DNA of 64,000 nt from JAHJQQ01 sp964458835 (GCA_964458835.1 CAYWKV010000002.1:1-64000), one strand, 5' to 3'. Numbered from the stretch's first letter, positions 9,796 through 20,016 are shown. Numbers and translations: made by a program. Notes: generated by a model not told the origin, from the sequence alone.

Positions 9796-11709
9796 CTAGA
9801 CCTTGAACCGGGCGACCGCCGCCTGCAGGTCGGTAGCCAGTGCCGCCAGGGCCTCGCTGGCGGAAGCCGTCTGCGCGGCGCCGGCGGCGGTCTCGTCCGC
9901 GACCGAGTTGATGGTGGCGATGTTGCGGTTGATCTCCTCGGCGACCGCGCTCTGCTCCTCAGCAGCCGTGGCGATCTGGGTGTTCATGTCGCTGATCGAG
10001 GCCACCGAGCGCGTGATGGCGGCCAGCGACTCGCCGGCACCGGCCGCCTGCCGCACGGTCGTCTCGGTCTGCTCGCGACCACGCTCCATGGCGGCGACGG
10101 CATCCCGGGCACCGCTCTGCAGACGCTCGATCATGGTCTGGATCTCGCGGGTGGACTGCTGCGTCCGCTGCGCCAGGGTGCGGACCTCGTCCGCGACCAC
10201 TGCGAAGCCGCGGCCGTGCTCGCCGGCGCGCGCTGCCTCGATGGCCGCATTCAGCGCCAGGAGGTTGGTCTGCTCGGCGATGCCGCGGATGACGTCCATG
10301 ACGCTGCCGATGGCGTCGCTGTCGGCGCTCAGCCGGTCGATGGACTCGGCCGTCGCGACGATGTCGGCGGCCAGGGTGCGGATGGACTGGATGCTCTCCT
10401 CGACCACACGCCGGCCGCTCTGCGCCTCGCCATTGGCCTCGGTGGCGGCCACGGCGGCATGGGCGGCATTGCGCGCCACCTCCTGCACCGTCGCCGTCAT
10501 CTCGTTCATGGCGGTCGCCACCGACTCGATCTCGGAACGCTGGCGCTGCACGCCGTCGCCGGTCGCCAGGGTGACGTCCAGCACCCCCGCGGCCGAGCCC
10601 GAGACCTTGCCGCTCGAATCCGTGACGTGCCGGACGGTGTCCTGTACGCGGGCGATGAACGTGTTGAAGGCGGCGGCGAGCCGGGACATCTCGTCCCGGC
10701 CCTCCACCGGCAGGCGACGGGTGAGGTCGCCCTCGCCGCCGGCGATGTCCTCCATCGACTGCACCGCCAGGCGCAACGGGCGCATCATCTGCGCCGACAG
10801 CCAGCCGAACACCAGCAGGCCGAGCAGCAGCGCTCCCGCGCCGACGACGAACATGTCGCGGCGGGCGTCGCCGAGCTGTTCGACGTAGCGGCTGCGGTCC
10901 ATCGCCAGCTCCACGACGCCGAAGGGCGTGCCCGAGTAATCCTCGACCGCCGCGGCATACACGGCGAAGGGCGTATCGCCCTGTCCCGTCAGGCGAATGG
11001 CCGGGCCGCCACGGACGATGGCACCGAGGTCCACGTCGGCGAGGGCCATCCCGCCGGCGAAGGTCGGCACGAACGGCCGGAAGCCGTCGCCCTCGGCCAG
11101 GTGCAGCCCCACGGAGAGACCGTGCTGCGTCCCGAAGTCGCGGAAGAAATCCTCGCCGAAGGAGAGGCCGAACTCCACCGAACCGAGGTGGCGGCCGCCG
11201 TGGAATACCGGCACCACACCGCGGATGCCGAGACCGGCCACGCCCGACTCCACGCCGTGGATGCGGGTGCGCGTCGCGTTCACCGCGACGACGGTCTTGC
11301 GGAAACCGGACAGGTCGTCGCCGTACTGGCCGGGCTTGTGCGCCCGCAGGAACGACAGGGCCGGCGGGGTGTGGAACTGGAACTGCTCGACGCCGTAGTC
11401 CGCCGCGAGGCGCTCGAAGCCGTCTTCGACGGCGGCGTGCAGGGCAGCGCGATCGCCCGCCGCGAAGGCCTGGCGGACCGCAGGGTTCTGGGCGACCAGT
11501 TCGGCCAGCGCCTCGGCCATCAGCCCCTGCCGCTCGATGACGGCGACCATGTTCGCGAAGTGCACCTCGAGCTCGCGCCGCTCGGCCTCGGCGATCACCC
11601 CGGCCGTATGGGACTGGCCGACGGCCACGACCGCGCCTACGGCCGCCAGGAAGACGGCGGCGAAAGCGAGCTTGATGCGCGTGCCGAGCTTGTACTGATT
11701 GAACAACAT
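9796..11709 (-). CDS. Methyl-accepting chemotaxis protein
   Basis: A 637-residue transmembrane chemoreceptor. It has TM1 near residues 12-32, a periplasmic sensor of about 250 residues with double-Cache-like features (FQFHTPPALSFLRAHKPGQYG, GIRGVVPVFHGGRHLGSVEFG), and TM2 near 285-305 (FVVGAGALLLGLLVFGWL). A HAMP domain follows, then a long cytoplasmic coiled coil whose hairpin tip reads GIAEQTNLLALNAAIEAARAGE, the conserved CheA/CheW contact region. The ligand is unknown. No che genes are adjacent, so this is an orphan receptor. No C-terminal CheR pentapeptide is present. Confidence 0.93.
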   Translation of the reverse strand: MLFNQYKLGTRIKLAFAAVFLAAVGAVVAVGQSHTAGVIAEAERRELEVHFANMVAVIERQGLMAEALAELVAQNPAVRQAFAAGDRAALHAAVEDGFERLAADYGVEQFQFHTPPALSFLRAHKPGQYGDDLSGFRKTVVAVNATRTRIHGVESGVAGLGIRGVVPVFHGGRHLGSVEFGLSFGEDFFRDFGTQHGLSVGLHLAEGDGFRPFVPTFAGGMALADVDLGAIVRGGPAIRLTGQGDTPFAVYAAAVEDYSGTPFGVVELAMDRSRYVEQLGDARRDMFVVGAGALLLGLLVFGWLSAQMMRPLRLAVQSMEDIAGGEGDLTRRLPVEGRDEMSRLAAAFNTFIARVQDTVRHVTDSSGKVSGSAAGVLDVTLATGDGVQRQRSEIESVATAMNEMTATVQEVARNAAHAAVAATEANGEAQSGRRVVEESIQSIRTLAADIVATAESIDRLSADSDAIGSVMDVIRGIAEQTNLLALNAAIEAARAGEHGRGFAVVADEVRTLAQRTQQSTREIQTMIERLQSGARDAVAAMERGREQTETTVRQAAGAGESLAAITRSVASISDMNTQIATAAEEQSAVAEEINRNIATINSVADETAAGAAQTASASEALAALATDLQAAVARFKV

Positions 11710-11857
11710 GCTGACTCTCCCGGCCCTGCGGACTCGGTGCAGGGCCACACAGGACGGATGGGAAGCACGCGCCGGCGATGCCGAGCGCGTGCGTGCCCCC
11801 CGTAGCGACCGGCCGGCCGCCGGATTTAACCGGGAAAAGACGAGGTAATGGCGGGCG

Positions 11858-12334
11858 CTAGCGGCCGCAGCAGCGCTTGAATTTCCGGCCGCTGCCGCAG
11901 GGGCAGGGATCGTTGCGCCCCGCCCGGGCCGCCGCCGGTGCGCCGCCGGCGGCCACCCCGTCGACGTAGAGCCAGGCCCCGCCGACGCGCCGGAAGCGGC
12001 TGCGCTCGCGCAGGCAGCCGCGGCCCTCCGGCAGGCGGTAGCGGGCGGTGAATGCCACCCAGCCCGCCTCGCCGTCGGCACCCGCCCCCAGCACCTCGAG
12101 CCCGCACCAGTCCGGCTGGCCCCGCAGGTCCAGGTCCGCCGGGCGCGTCGCCGGGTCCCAGGTCGCGAGCAGGTAGGCGGCGTCGCGGCGCACGAAGGCC
12201 ACATAGCGCGAGCGCATGAGTGCCTCCGGCGTCGCCGGCGGGCGGGTGCCGGCCAGGGCCGGACCGCAGCAGTCGGCGCAGGCGCGACCGGAGCCGCACG
12301 GGCAGGCCATGGCGTCGGAATGGGGCGGGTGCAT
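11858..12334 (-). CDS. YchJ-like SEC-C protein (UPF0225)
   Basis: A 158-residue protein of the YchJ/UPF0225 type. It has an N-terminal SEC-C-like zinc motif (CPCGSGRACADCC) and a second, canonical C-terminal SEC-C motif (NDPCPCGSGRKFKRCCG) flanking an NTF2-like middle domain (MRSRYVAFVRRDAAYLLATW). The function of the family is unknown. The start is uncertain: 12334 gives MHPPHSDAMACPC, while 12310 gives MACPCGSG directly; neither has a strong ribosome site. It is divergent from the HDOD gene. Confidence 0.85.
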   Translation of the reverse strand: MHPPHSDAMACPCGSGRACADCCGPALAGTRPPATPEALMRSRYVAFVRRDAAYLLATWDPATRPADLDLRGQPDWCGLEVLGAGADGEAGWVAFTARYRLPEGRGCLRERSRFRRVGGAWLYVDGVAAGGAPAAARAGRNDPCPCGSGRKFKRCCGR

Positions 12335-12438
12335 GGGCGCATTTATCGCCAAAACCCCGCCCGTGTCCAGGCCGCGGGTGGACCGCGGGGCGCGCCGGGT
12401 GCTAGTTTCCGGCCTCCGCCTACGCACAGGGTCCCGCC

Positions 12439-13347
12439 ATGTCTCCCCGCGAGCTCGTTCAGGGCAACGTGCAGTTGCTGTCGCTGCCCGAGGTCTGTCT
12501 GCGCATCCAGCAACTGGCGGACGATCCCTATGCCGACATCAGTGAGTTCGCCCAGCTGGTGGCCCAGGACCCGGCGCTCACCACGCGCCTGCTGAAGCTG
12601 GTCAACAGCGCCTGTTTCGGCTGCTCCGGCCGTGTCGACACCATCAGCCGCGCGGTCAACCTGGTGGGCATCGCCGAGCTGCGCAACATCACCCTGGCCA
12701 TGGCGGCGCTGGAGGTGTTCGGCGGCTTCGAGCACGAGCACTTCGATCTGCTGGGCTACTGGCGGCATTCCGTCTATACCGCACTGACGGCGCGCTGCCT
12801 CGCCCGCCGCGCCGGCGTGCTGCATGCCGAGCGCCTGTTCACCGCCGGCCTGCTGCACGATATCGGCCGGCTGCTGATCTTCAACCTGCTGCCGGAATCG
12901 GCCGCGCGCATCCGGCAGCGCACGGATCAGGGCATGGACACCTGCGAGGCCGAGCGTGCGGAACTCGGCTTCGACCACGCCGAGGCCGGCAGCGCGCTGC
13001 TCGAACTGTGGCGGCTGCCGAAGGAACTGTGCGTCACCGTCGCGCTGCACCATGCGCCGGAGACGGCGCCGGCGGCGCGCCTGGAAACGGCCGCAGTGCA
13101 CATCGCCAACCAGATCGCCCGCCAGGTCGAGGCGCTCGCTCCGGACGAGAAGCCGCGCAGCGATCCCTTCAGCGCCTGGACCGACCCGGCGGCACTGGCG
13201 GCGGCCGAGACACTGCCTCACATCGACGCCATCACCGCGACGATCTGGTCACAGGCGGGACTCGCGCCGGCGGTGGTGGGGGAGGCCGTGGCGGCGGCCG
13301 CGCGCGACTTCGACGAGGTCCTCGACATCCTCTACAGCGTCCCGTGA
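12439..13347 (+). CDS. HDOD-domain signalling protein
   Basis: A 302-residue protein, nearly all one HDOD domain (residues about 8-205), a catalytically dead relative of HD phosphohydrolases that acts in signalling. Typical features are LPEVCLRIQQLADDP, LTTRLLKLVNSACFG and the HD-like stretch LFTAGLLHDIGRLLIFN. No output domain is fused. It is followed 124 bases later by the RND adaptor gene; no functional link is evident. Confidence 0.88.
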   Translation: MSPRELVQGNVQLLSLPEVCLRIQQLADDPYADISEFAQLVAQDPALTTRLLKLVNSACFGCSGRVDTISRAVNLVGIAELRNITLAMAALEVFGGFEHEHFDLLGYWRHSVYTALTARCLARRAGVLHAERLFTAGLLHDIGRLLIFNLLPESAARIRQRTDQGMDTCEAERAELGFDHAEAGSALLELWRLPKELCVTVALHHAPETAPAARLETAAVHIANQIARQVEALAPDEKPRSDPFSAWTDPAALAAAETLPHIDAITATIWSQAGLAPAVVGEAVAAAARDFDEVLDILYSVP

Positions 13348-13471
13348 ACGGCGGCGGCGCACCGCGAACTGTCGCGCGGCCTGTGTTGTCAAAGCACGTC
13401 ACAGGCCTCAGCGATGTGACCGAGGACCCGCCCCTGCCGCCCCTCTGCGCTTGCTGGTACCATCTCCCCGC

Positions 13472-14590
13472 ATGCTTCCCCTTTACATCCGCACTTCGCG
13501 CCCGGCGCGGATCATTCTCGGCGCCGCCCTGATCGTCCTGCTGGGCGCCTGTGGCGACCGGCCACCCGCCCCGGGGAACGGCGCCGGGCACACCGAAAAG
13601 CCGGTGCTCGTCACCGCCGTGACCGTCGCCACCGAGCCGCTGGCCCAGACCGTCGTGCGTACCGGCACGCTGCGCGCCCGCCGCATCGTGCGCCTGCACA
13701 GCCAGGAGGAGGGCCGCGTCGAGACCCTGCCGGTGTACGAGGGCGACCGGGTCGAGACGGGAACGCTGCTGGTGCAGCTGGACGACCGCCTGCTGCGCGC
13801 CGAATGGAACAAGGCCGAGGCCAACCGCCGCCAGGCCGAGCAGGATCTGGCGCGCCTGCGGCGCCTGGCCGGCCGCAAGCTGGTCTCCGAGGACGAGCAG
13901 CTGCGCGCCGAGACCGCGCTGCGCATCGCCGAGGCCGAGGAGTCACTGCTCAAGACGCGCCTGGGCTACACCAGCATCCGGGCGCCGTTCGACGGCGTCA
14001 TCACCGAGCGCATGGTCGAACCGGGCGACGCCGCGCCGCGTTTCGCCCATCTGCTGACCCTGGTCGATCCCGATTCGCTGGTGACCGAGGTGCCGATCTC
14101 CGAGCTGATCCTGCCCACACTCGCCGTCGGTGATGCCGTGGCGGTGCGCATCGACGCGCTCGGCACCGAGACCTACGCCGGGCGCATCGACCGCATCCAT
14201 CCCACCGTCGATCCGAATACGCGCCAGGGCGTGGTCGAGATCGCCCTCGACCCGGTGCCGCCCGGCGCCCACGCGGGCCAGCTGTGCCGCGTCTACCTGC
14301 CCGGCGAGGCACGGCCGCGGCGCACCGTGCCGCTTGCCGCCCTGCGCCAGGATGCGCAGGGCGAGTACGTCTACACCGTCGACGCCGAGGACCTGGCGCG
14401 GCGCACGCCGGTGCGCAGCGGGATGTCGCTGGGGGAACGCATCGAGATCGTCGACGGCCTCGCCGACGGTGACCGCGTCATCACCCGCGGCTTCATCAAT
14501 CTGGCGGCCGGCAAGCCGGTGACGATCGTCACCGCGCCGGATGCCGCGCCAAACGCCCCACCAGGCGCCGCACCGACGCCGCAGCCATGA
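13472..14590 (+). CDS. RND efflux periplasmic adaptor lipoprotein
   Basis: A 372-residue membrane-fusion protein (HlyD/AcrA class). The N-terminal lipobox LLGAC puts the lipidated Cys at residue 27, anchoring it in the inner membrane facing the periplasm. Order: lipoyl half-motif, alpha-helical hairpin (about residues 110-160, rich in Ala/Glu/Arg), second lipoyl half (YTSIRAPFDGVITERMVEPGD), beta-barrel and membrane-proximal domains, then a Pro/Ala tail. It overlaps the permease start by four bases (ATGA), so they are translationally coupled. No outer-membrane TolC partner is encoded nearby. Confidence 0.92.
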   Translation: MLPLYIRTSRPARIILGAALIVLLGACGDRPPAPGNGAGHTEKPVLVTAVTVATEPLAQTVVRTGTLRARRIVRLHSQEEGRVETLPVYEGDRVETGTLLVQLDDRLLRAEWNKAEANRRQAEQDLARLRRLAGRKLVSEDEQLRAETALRIAEAEESLLKTRLGYTSIRAPFDGVITERMVEPGDAAPRFAHLLTLVDPDSLVTEVPISELILPTLAVGDAVAVRIDALGTETYAGRIDRIHPTVDPNTRQGVVEIALDPVPPGAHAGQLCRVYLPGEARPRRTVPLAALRQDAQGEYVYTVDAEDLARRTPVRSGMSLGERIEIVDGLADGDRVITRGFINLAAGKPVTIVTAPDAAPNAPPGAAPTPQP

Positions 14591-17500
14591 GCGCACCGCC
14601 GGTTCCGGCTGCCCCCGGACGCAGCGGCGGCATCGCCGCCTGGTCGATCCGCCATCCCATCGGCGTCACCATGATCACGCTCGCCGTGATCGTGCTGGGC
14701 GTCTTCTTCTCGCTGCGCCTGCCCATCGACCTGCTGCCGAACATCGTCTATCCCGAGGTGCGCGTACGCATCCTCGATCCCGGCGTATCGGCCGGCATCA
14801 TGGAGGACCAGATCACCCGCAATCTCGAGGAACAGCTGGCGATCACGGAAAACGTCATCGATCTCGTCTCTACCAGCAAGGAGGGCGAGAGCTCGGTCGA
14901 CATGTGGTTCCCCTACGGCACCGACATCGACATCGCGCTGCGCGACGCCAGCAACCGGCTCGACCGCGCCATGCGCTTCATGCCGACGACCATCGACCCG
15001 CCCATGATCTACAAGAGCGATCCGCAGCAGATACCCGTTGCGGAGTTCGTCGTCAGCTCGGCGCACCTCGATCCGGTGGAGCTGCGCAGCTACGTCGACT
15101 ACACGCTGTCCAGATCGTTCATCAATCTACCGGGGGTGGCGTCGACCGAGGTCGGCGGCGGCCTGATCCGCGAAATCCAGATAACGCCCGACCTCGAACG
15201 CCTGGCGGCGGTGGGCCTGACCAGCGCCGAGCTCATCGAGCGCCTGCGCGAGGCCAACCGCGACGTGGCGGCCGGCCGGCTGCACGCCGGGGCGCGCGAA
15301 TACAGCAGCCGCACCGCCGGCCGCTTCCGCAACGTCGAGGAGATCCGCCAGCTGCCCATCGTGGTGCCCGGCGGCAACAGCCTGCCGTTGCGGGAGCTCG
15401 CCGAGATCCGCGACACCCACGAGGACGAGCGGCTGCGCGTACGCTTCGACGGCGTCGCCGGTGTCAAGCTCACCATCCAGAAACAGCCCACCGCCAACGC
15501 CGTCGCCGTGGTCGATGCCGTCATGCAGCGCATGCAGTGGCTGCGCGACACCGGCCAGTTGCCCGCCGACGTGACCATCAGCACCGTGTCCGACCAGTCC
15601 ATCTACGTGCGTTATGCGCTCAACAACGCGATCGGGGCGGGCCTGAGCGGCGCGGGGCTGGCGATGGCGGTGGTGTTCCTGTTTCTCGGCGACCTGCGGC
15701 GCACGCTGGTGATCGGCAGCGCCATCCCCATCGCCATCGCCGTCACGCTGTTCGTCATGGAGTTCACCGGCCTGACCCTGAACATCATGAGCCTGGGCGG
15801 ACTGGCGGTCGGCATCGGCATGCTGGTGGACAGCGCCATCGTCATGCTGGAGAACATCCACCGCCATCAGGACGAGGGTGAGGACCCGCTGCACGCCGGC
15901 ATCCACGCCGCCACCGAGGTCAACAGCGCCATCGTCGCCTCGACCAGCACGAACCTGGCGGCCGTGCTGCCGTTCCTGATGATCACGGGGCTGTCGGGGC
16001 TCCTGTTCCGGGAGCTGATCATCACCGTCTCGGCCGCCATCTTCGCCGCCATGCTGGTCGCGCTGACGCTGGTGCCGGCCTGGGGCGCGCGGCTGCGCCC
16101 GGAGCGCGAGCGCGGTGAGGCCGGCTGGCACCGCGCCTTCAACCGGCAGACCGAGAGACTGCAGCACGCCTATGGGCGCCTGCTGCGCGGCCTGACGGCG
16201 CGCCGTGGCGCACAGCTGCTGTGCCTGTTCGCGTTCGTGGCGCTGCTCGGCCTGAGTGCGCCGAATTTCCTCACCGGCAAGGAGATCTTCCTGCCGGATC
16301 TGGATGAGGGCCGCATCACGGTACGCGTGACCGGCGACACCGGCACCGCCATGGAGACCATGGACGAGGTCGCCCGCCGCCTGGAGGCACTGTTCCACAG
16401 CCAGGCCGAGGTCGACTCGGTGTTCACCACCACCGGCGGCTTCGTCTTCGGACGCACCGCGCGCGAGCTGTCCAGCCGCGCCACCCTGCAGGTGCAGCTC
16501 AAGCCGCTGGACCAGCGCGCCGTCTCGTCCAACGAGTGGGTCACACGCATGAACGCGGAGATCGAGAAGCTGCAGCTGGTCGGCTACAAGATCATCATGC
16601 GCGTCGCCGGGCTGCGCGGCCTGCGCGTCGGCGCCGGTGAGGACGACGTCGCCTTCCGCATCCAGGGGCCGGAACTCACCACCCTGCAGGCGCTGGGCCC
16701 GCAGGTGGTGGCGGCGCTGGGCGAGACGCCCGGCCTGCGCAATCTCTCCTGGACCGGCGAGGAGACCCAGCACGAACTGGCGGTGACCGTCGATCGCGAG
16801 CGCGCCACGCAACTCGGCCTGAGTGTCGACGATATCGGCATGGCGCTGCGCTTCGCGCTGGACGGCGAGATCGCCGGCGACTTCATTGCCGACGACCGCC
16901 AGTTCGACATCCGCGTGCGGGTTCCGCAACCCGAGATGAAAACCGTTTCCGATCTGGAGAGTATCCTGCTGTTCGCGTCCGAGGGCGATCGCCCCGCGGT
17001 GCGCCTGAGCGATGTCGCCCGGGTCGGCCTGACCGCCGCGCCCACGGAGATCCTGCGCTATCAGCAGGAGCGCATGGTGGAGGTCTATGCCTCCCTGACC
17101 GGCGACCGTGCACTCAACGAAGTGATGGAGGACGCGCAGCGGCGGCTGGCGGCGCTCGATCTGCCGGCGGGGTATCGGGTGTACGACATCGGCGCCTTCA
17201 CCGAGCTGCAGGAAGGTCGGCAGATCGCCGGCCTGCTGCTCGCGCTGGCGCTGTTCCTGGTGTTCGTGGTCATGGCCGTGCAGTACGAGTCGCTGCGCAA
17301 CCCGCTGGTGATCCTGCTGAGTGTGCCCTTCGCGGCCACCGGACCGGCGCTGGCGCTGCCGCTGCTGGGCGTGCCGCTGTCGATGCCGGTGTGGCTCGGG
17401 CTGATCATGCTCGCCGGCATCGTCGTCAACAACGCCATCGTGCTGGTGGAATACATCGAACTGCTGCGCGCAAAAGGCAGGTCCGCGCACGAGGCCATTG

Positions 17501-17730
17501 CCACGGCGGGCGAGCTGCGGCTGCGTCCCATCCTGATGACGACGCTCACGACGGTGGTAGGCCTGCTGCCGCTGTCGCTGGGCTGGGGCGAGGGCGCGGA
17601 GATGCTGCAGCCGCTGGCGCAGACCATGGTCTGGGGGCTGAGCTTCTCGCTGCTGGTGTCGCTGCTGCTGGTGCCCGTGGTCTATCTTGGATTCCACCGC
17701 ATCGCCCCGCCCGCCAGCGGCGCGAGCTGA
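14587..17730 (+). CDS. RND-family efflux permease
   Basis: A 1047-residue inner-membrane proton-driven pump with the 12-segment RND fold: TM1 near residues 26-46, then a large periplasmic loop, TM2-6 near 330-500, a second loop, and TM8-12 near 870-1035. In TM4 the motif is GIGMLVDSAIVMLEN. The first proton-relay Asp of AcrB-type DD is kept and the second is Ser, as in many non-AcrB relatives. Substrate is unknown: no CusA-type heavy-metal signature was recognised. It forms an operon with the adaptor. Confidence 0.93.
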   Translation: MSAPPVPAAPGRSGGIAAWSIRHPIGVTMITLAVIVLGVFFSLRLPIDLLPNIVYPEVRVRILDPGVSAGIMEDQITRNLEEQLAITENVIDLVSTSKEGESSVDMWFPYGTDIDIALRDASNRLDRAMRFMPTTIDPPMIYKSDPQQIPVAEFVVSSAHLDPVELRSYVDYTLSRSFINLPGVASTEVGGGLIREIQITPDLERLAAVGLTSAELIERLREANRDVAAGRLHAGAREYSSRTAGRFRNVEEIRQLPIVVPGGNSLPLRELAEIRDTHEDERLRVRFDGVAGVKLTIQKQPTANAVAVVDAVMQRMQWLRDTGQLPADVTISTVSDQSIYVRYALNNAIGAGLSGAGLAMAVVFLFLGDLRRTLVIGSAIPIAIAVTLFVMEFTGLTLNIMSLGGLAVGIGMLVDSAIVMLENIHRHQDEGEDPLHAGIHAATEVNSAIVASTSTNLAAVLPFLMITGLSGLLFRELIITVSAAIFAAMLVALTLVPAWGARLRPERERGEAGWHRAFNRQTERLQHAYGRLLRGLTARRGAQLLCLFAFVALLGLSAPNFLTGKEIFLPDLDEGRITVRVTGDTGTAMETMDEVARRLEALFHSQAEVDSVFTTTGGFVFGRTARELSSRATLQVQLKPLDQRAVSSNEWVTRMNAEIEKLQLVGYKIIMRVAGLRGLRVGAGEDDVAFRIQGPELTTLQALGPQVVAALGETPGLRNLSWTGEETQHELAVTVDRERATQLGLSVDDIGMALRFALDGEIAGDFIADDRQFDIRVRVPQPEMKTVSDLESILLFASEGDRPAVRLSDVARVGLTAAPTEILRYQQERMVEVYASLTGDRALNEVMEDAQRRLAALDLPAGYRVYDIGAFTELQEGRQIAGLLLALALFLVFVVMAVQYESLRNPLVILLSVPFAATGPALALPLLGVPLSMPVWLGLIMLAGIVVNNAIVLVEYIELLRAKGRSAHEAIATAGELRLRPILMTTLTTVVGLLPLSLGWGEGAEMLQPLAQTMVWGLSFSLLVSLLLVPVVYLGFHRIAPPASGAS

Positions 17731-17732
17731 GC

Positions 17733-17758
17733 ACCGACCGGCCCGGGCGCGGTTTTTT
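17733..17758 (+). terminator. Possible terminator after RND operon
   Basis: An imperfect GC-rich hairpin (ACCG and CGGT at the outer ends, GCCCGGGC inside) is followed by six T, directly after the permease stop. Confidence 0.5.
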
Positions 17759-17807
17759 CGGCACACTGCTACACTGCCCTTCGGCCACGAGATCGAGGTG
17801 GAGACTC

Positions 17808-18176
17808 ATGAGCGACCAAACCCCTGTCATCAAGAGCGAGCCGCTCTACCAGCTGCTGCGCGCCGGCAAGGTGGAAGACTTCAACCGGCGGCGGCAGGCG
17901 GGCGAGCGCTGCGATCTGACTCGGTGTGATCTCCGTGGACTGGATCTGCGCGGCCTGCAGGCCGACGGCCTGGATCTCAGCGATAGCTACTTTCGCCAGA
18001 CCGACCTGCGCGGAGTCGATCTGAGCAATGCGCGGCTGATTGGCGCGAGCATCCACGGTGCCAAGATCTCCGGGGTCTACTTCCCGGTCGATCTGCCTCC
18101 CGACGAAATCCTGATGTCGCTGGAGCACGGCACCCGGCTGCGCTACGGCACCCCGGTGCGCGCCTGCAAAGAGTGA
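17808..18176 (+). CDS. Pentapeptide-repeat protein
   Basis: A 122-residue protein. The middle (about residues 36-92) is a run of pentapeptide repeats of the A(D/N)Lxx type: CDLTRCDLRGLDLRGLQADG, then LDLSD, DLRGVDLSN and ARLIG, predicted to form a right-handed beta-helix. The short N-terminal helical region and the C-terminal tail (VDLPPDEILMSLEHGTRLRY) look conserved-family-like. The function is unknown; it is too short to be a Qnr-type gyrase protector. Single gene, convergent with the DUF255 gene. Confidence 0.85.
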   Translation: MSDQTPVIKSEPLYQLLRAGKVEDFNRRRQAGERCDLTRCDLRGLDLRGLQADGLDLSDSYFRQTDLRGVDLSNARLIGASIHGAKISGVYFPVDLPPDEILMSLEHGTRLRYGTPVRACKE

Positions 18177-18186
18177 TGCACGGCGC

Positions 18187-20016
18187 TCAATCGCGCCGGT
18201 ACAGCGCGATGTGGCTCGCGTGCGCGAAGGGTGCGCGCGCCACCACCGGCAGGGCCCGCGCCAACGCCCGGCGGAGCTGCGGCGCGGTGGCGTCGAGCTC
18301 CTGCGACAGCGCCATCAGCAGCGCCGGCGGCGCCGGCAGCGGGCCGTCGGACACGGCGGCGCCGCCCACGCCCCAGCGCAGCAGCGCATCCTCGCCCAGG
18401 CGCCAGCCGTCCCGATCGTCATGGAAACGCGACCAGGCGCGGTCGACCAGCTCCCGCAGCCGACGGTGATCGTCCTTGTCCGCACCGAAGACATCCGCGT
18501 AGGTGCGCAGGCCGGCGGCGACGAAGGCGTAGTCCTCCAGCTCCGCCGGAACCGCCGGGTGGTCCTCCGGACGCACGCGCACCAGGCGGCCGTCGACGAA
18601 GAAATGCGTCGCCACGAAGTCGCGCTGGGCCCGCGCGGCGCGCGCATAGCGGCCCTCCGGCCGGCCCGCATCGAACGTGCGCGCGGCTTCGCTCAGCGCC
18701 GTCAGCATCAGGCCGTTCCAGCCGGCCAGGCGCTTGGTGTCGACGGGCAGTCCGCGCGCGGCGCGTGCCGACAGCAGGCGGAGGCGCAGTATCTCCAGGA
18801 TCTCGTGGACCTCGGTCGACGCACGGCCGGACTCGTGTGCCAGCGCACCGATGCCCAGGCGCGGGATCAGATGATGGCCACCGTCGAACCCCGGCGCGCC
18901 GTCCAGTCCCCAGAGGCGTTCCAGCAACGGGAAGTACGGACCTGCCAACCGTTCGATCTCCGCCGCGTCCCATAAATAGTGGGCGCCCTCTTCGCCTGCG
19001 GCATCGACCGCCGACAGTGCGGCGACGTAACCGCCGCCCGACGCCGCCATGTCCCGCAGCAGGAACTCCAGTGTGTCGCGCGCGACGTCTGCGTAGCGCA
19101 TCTCGCCGAACAGCTCCGCGGCGCGCAGATACACGACGGCGAGCTGGGCGTTGTCGGAGAGCATCTTCTCGAAATGCGGCAGCTGCCAGCCGGGATCGGT
19201 CGTGTAGCGGAAGAAGCCCCCGCCGAGATGGTCGCGCAGGCCCTGCGCGGCGATCTGCTCCAGCGTCAGCCGCAGGAACTCCGCCAGACGCGGATCCGGC
19301 CTGCGCGTCTGCAGCTCCAGCAGCGCGGCCAGCTGCGGCGCCATGGGGAACTTGCTCTGCGCGCCGAAACCGCCGGCGAGCTCATCGGCCAGCGCCAGCG
19401 CCTCGTCCAGCAGCCGGTCGTCCAGGTGTCGCGCAGCAGGGCTTTCCCCGGCATCTGCAGACTGAGCTGCACGGGCATCGGCAGCGGCGCGCGCCAGATC
19501 CGCGAGCCGGTCCGCATCCCGCGACCAGCGCCGGGCAAGATCCTCCAGGAAGGCCCGGAACTCGTGCGGCGGCAGATACAGCGCACCGGCCAGCGGATAG
19601 CCGTCGGCGGTGAGGAAGACATTCGCCGGCCACCCCGCCTGACCGCGCGTCCGGCGCAGGAAATCCATCAGTCCGGCATCGACCGTCGGCGACCATTCGC
19701 GGTCGAGTTTCACGGGAACGAAATGGCGGTTGATGAGGGTGGCGATGGCGGGATCGCGATAGCTCTCCCGCTGCATGACGTGGCACCAGTGGCAGCTGAA
19801 ATAGCCGGTCGACACCAGCAGCAGCCGACCCTCGCGCGCCGCGTATTCAAAGGCCTCGGCGCCCCACACCTGCCAGCGCACCGGATCGTCCGCGTGCATG
19901 GCGAGATAGGGCGAGGGGTGATCCGCGAGCCGGTTGCGCAGCGGCGCGTCGGCGCGGGCCGCGGACAGCGGCGTGAACGCGAGCAGCAGGACCAGGATCA
20001 GCGGGATGGGTGGCAC
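18187..20016 (-). CDS. DUF255 thioredoxin-domain protein (YyaL/SPATA20-like)
   Basis: A 609-residue protein with an N-terminal thioredoxin-like DUF255 domain (YFSCHWCHVM active-site-like CxxC; WPANVFLTADGYPL) followed by an alpha/alpha-toroid region (AGGFGAQSKFPMAP, YRYTTDPGWQLPHFEKML-like, KRLAGWNGLMLTALSEA). A hydrophobic leader (PLILVLLLAFTPLSAARA) suggests export. The GTG at 20016 was chosen: AAGGAGG sits six bases upstream on the minus strand, and this start avoids overlap with tatC. The biochemical role of the family is not settled. Confidence 0.87.
   Translation of the reverse strand: MPPIPLILVLLLAFTPLSAARADAPLRNRLADHPSPYLAMHADDPVRWQVWGAEAFEYAAREGRLLLVSTGYFSCHWCHVMQRESYRDPAIATLINRHFVPVKLDREWSPTVDAGLMDFLRRTRGQAGWPANVFLTADGYPLAGALYLPPHEFRAFLEDLARRWSRDADRLADLARAAADARAAQSADAGESPAARHLDDRLLDEALALADELAGGFGAQSKFPMAPQLAALLELQTRRPDPRLAEFLRLTLEQIAAQGLRDHLGGGFFRYTTDPGWQLPHFEKMLSDNAQLAVVYLRAAELFGEMRYADVARDTLEFLLRDMAASGGGYVAALSAVDAAGEEGAHYLWDAAEIERLAGPYFPLLERLWGLDGAPGFDGGHHLIPRLGIGALAHESGRASTEVHEILEILRLRLLSARAARGLPVDTKRLAGWNGLMLTALSEAARTFDAGRPEGRYARAARAQRDFVATHFFVDGRLVRVRPEDHPAVPAELEDYAFVAAGLRTYADVFGADKDDHRRLRELVDRAWSRFHDDRDGWRLGEDALLRWGVGGAAVSDGPLPAPPALLMALSQELDATAPQLRRALARALPVVARAPFAHASHIALYRRD

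Noticed and set aside
9226..11805. An 859-codon plus-strand frame opposite the chemoreceptor
   Set aside because: Shadow of the clear chemoreceptor gene; no family motif.
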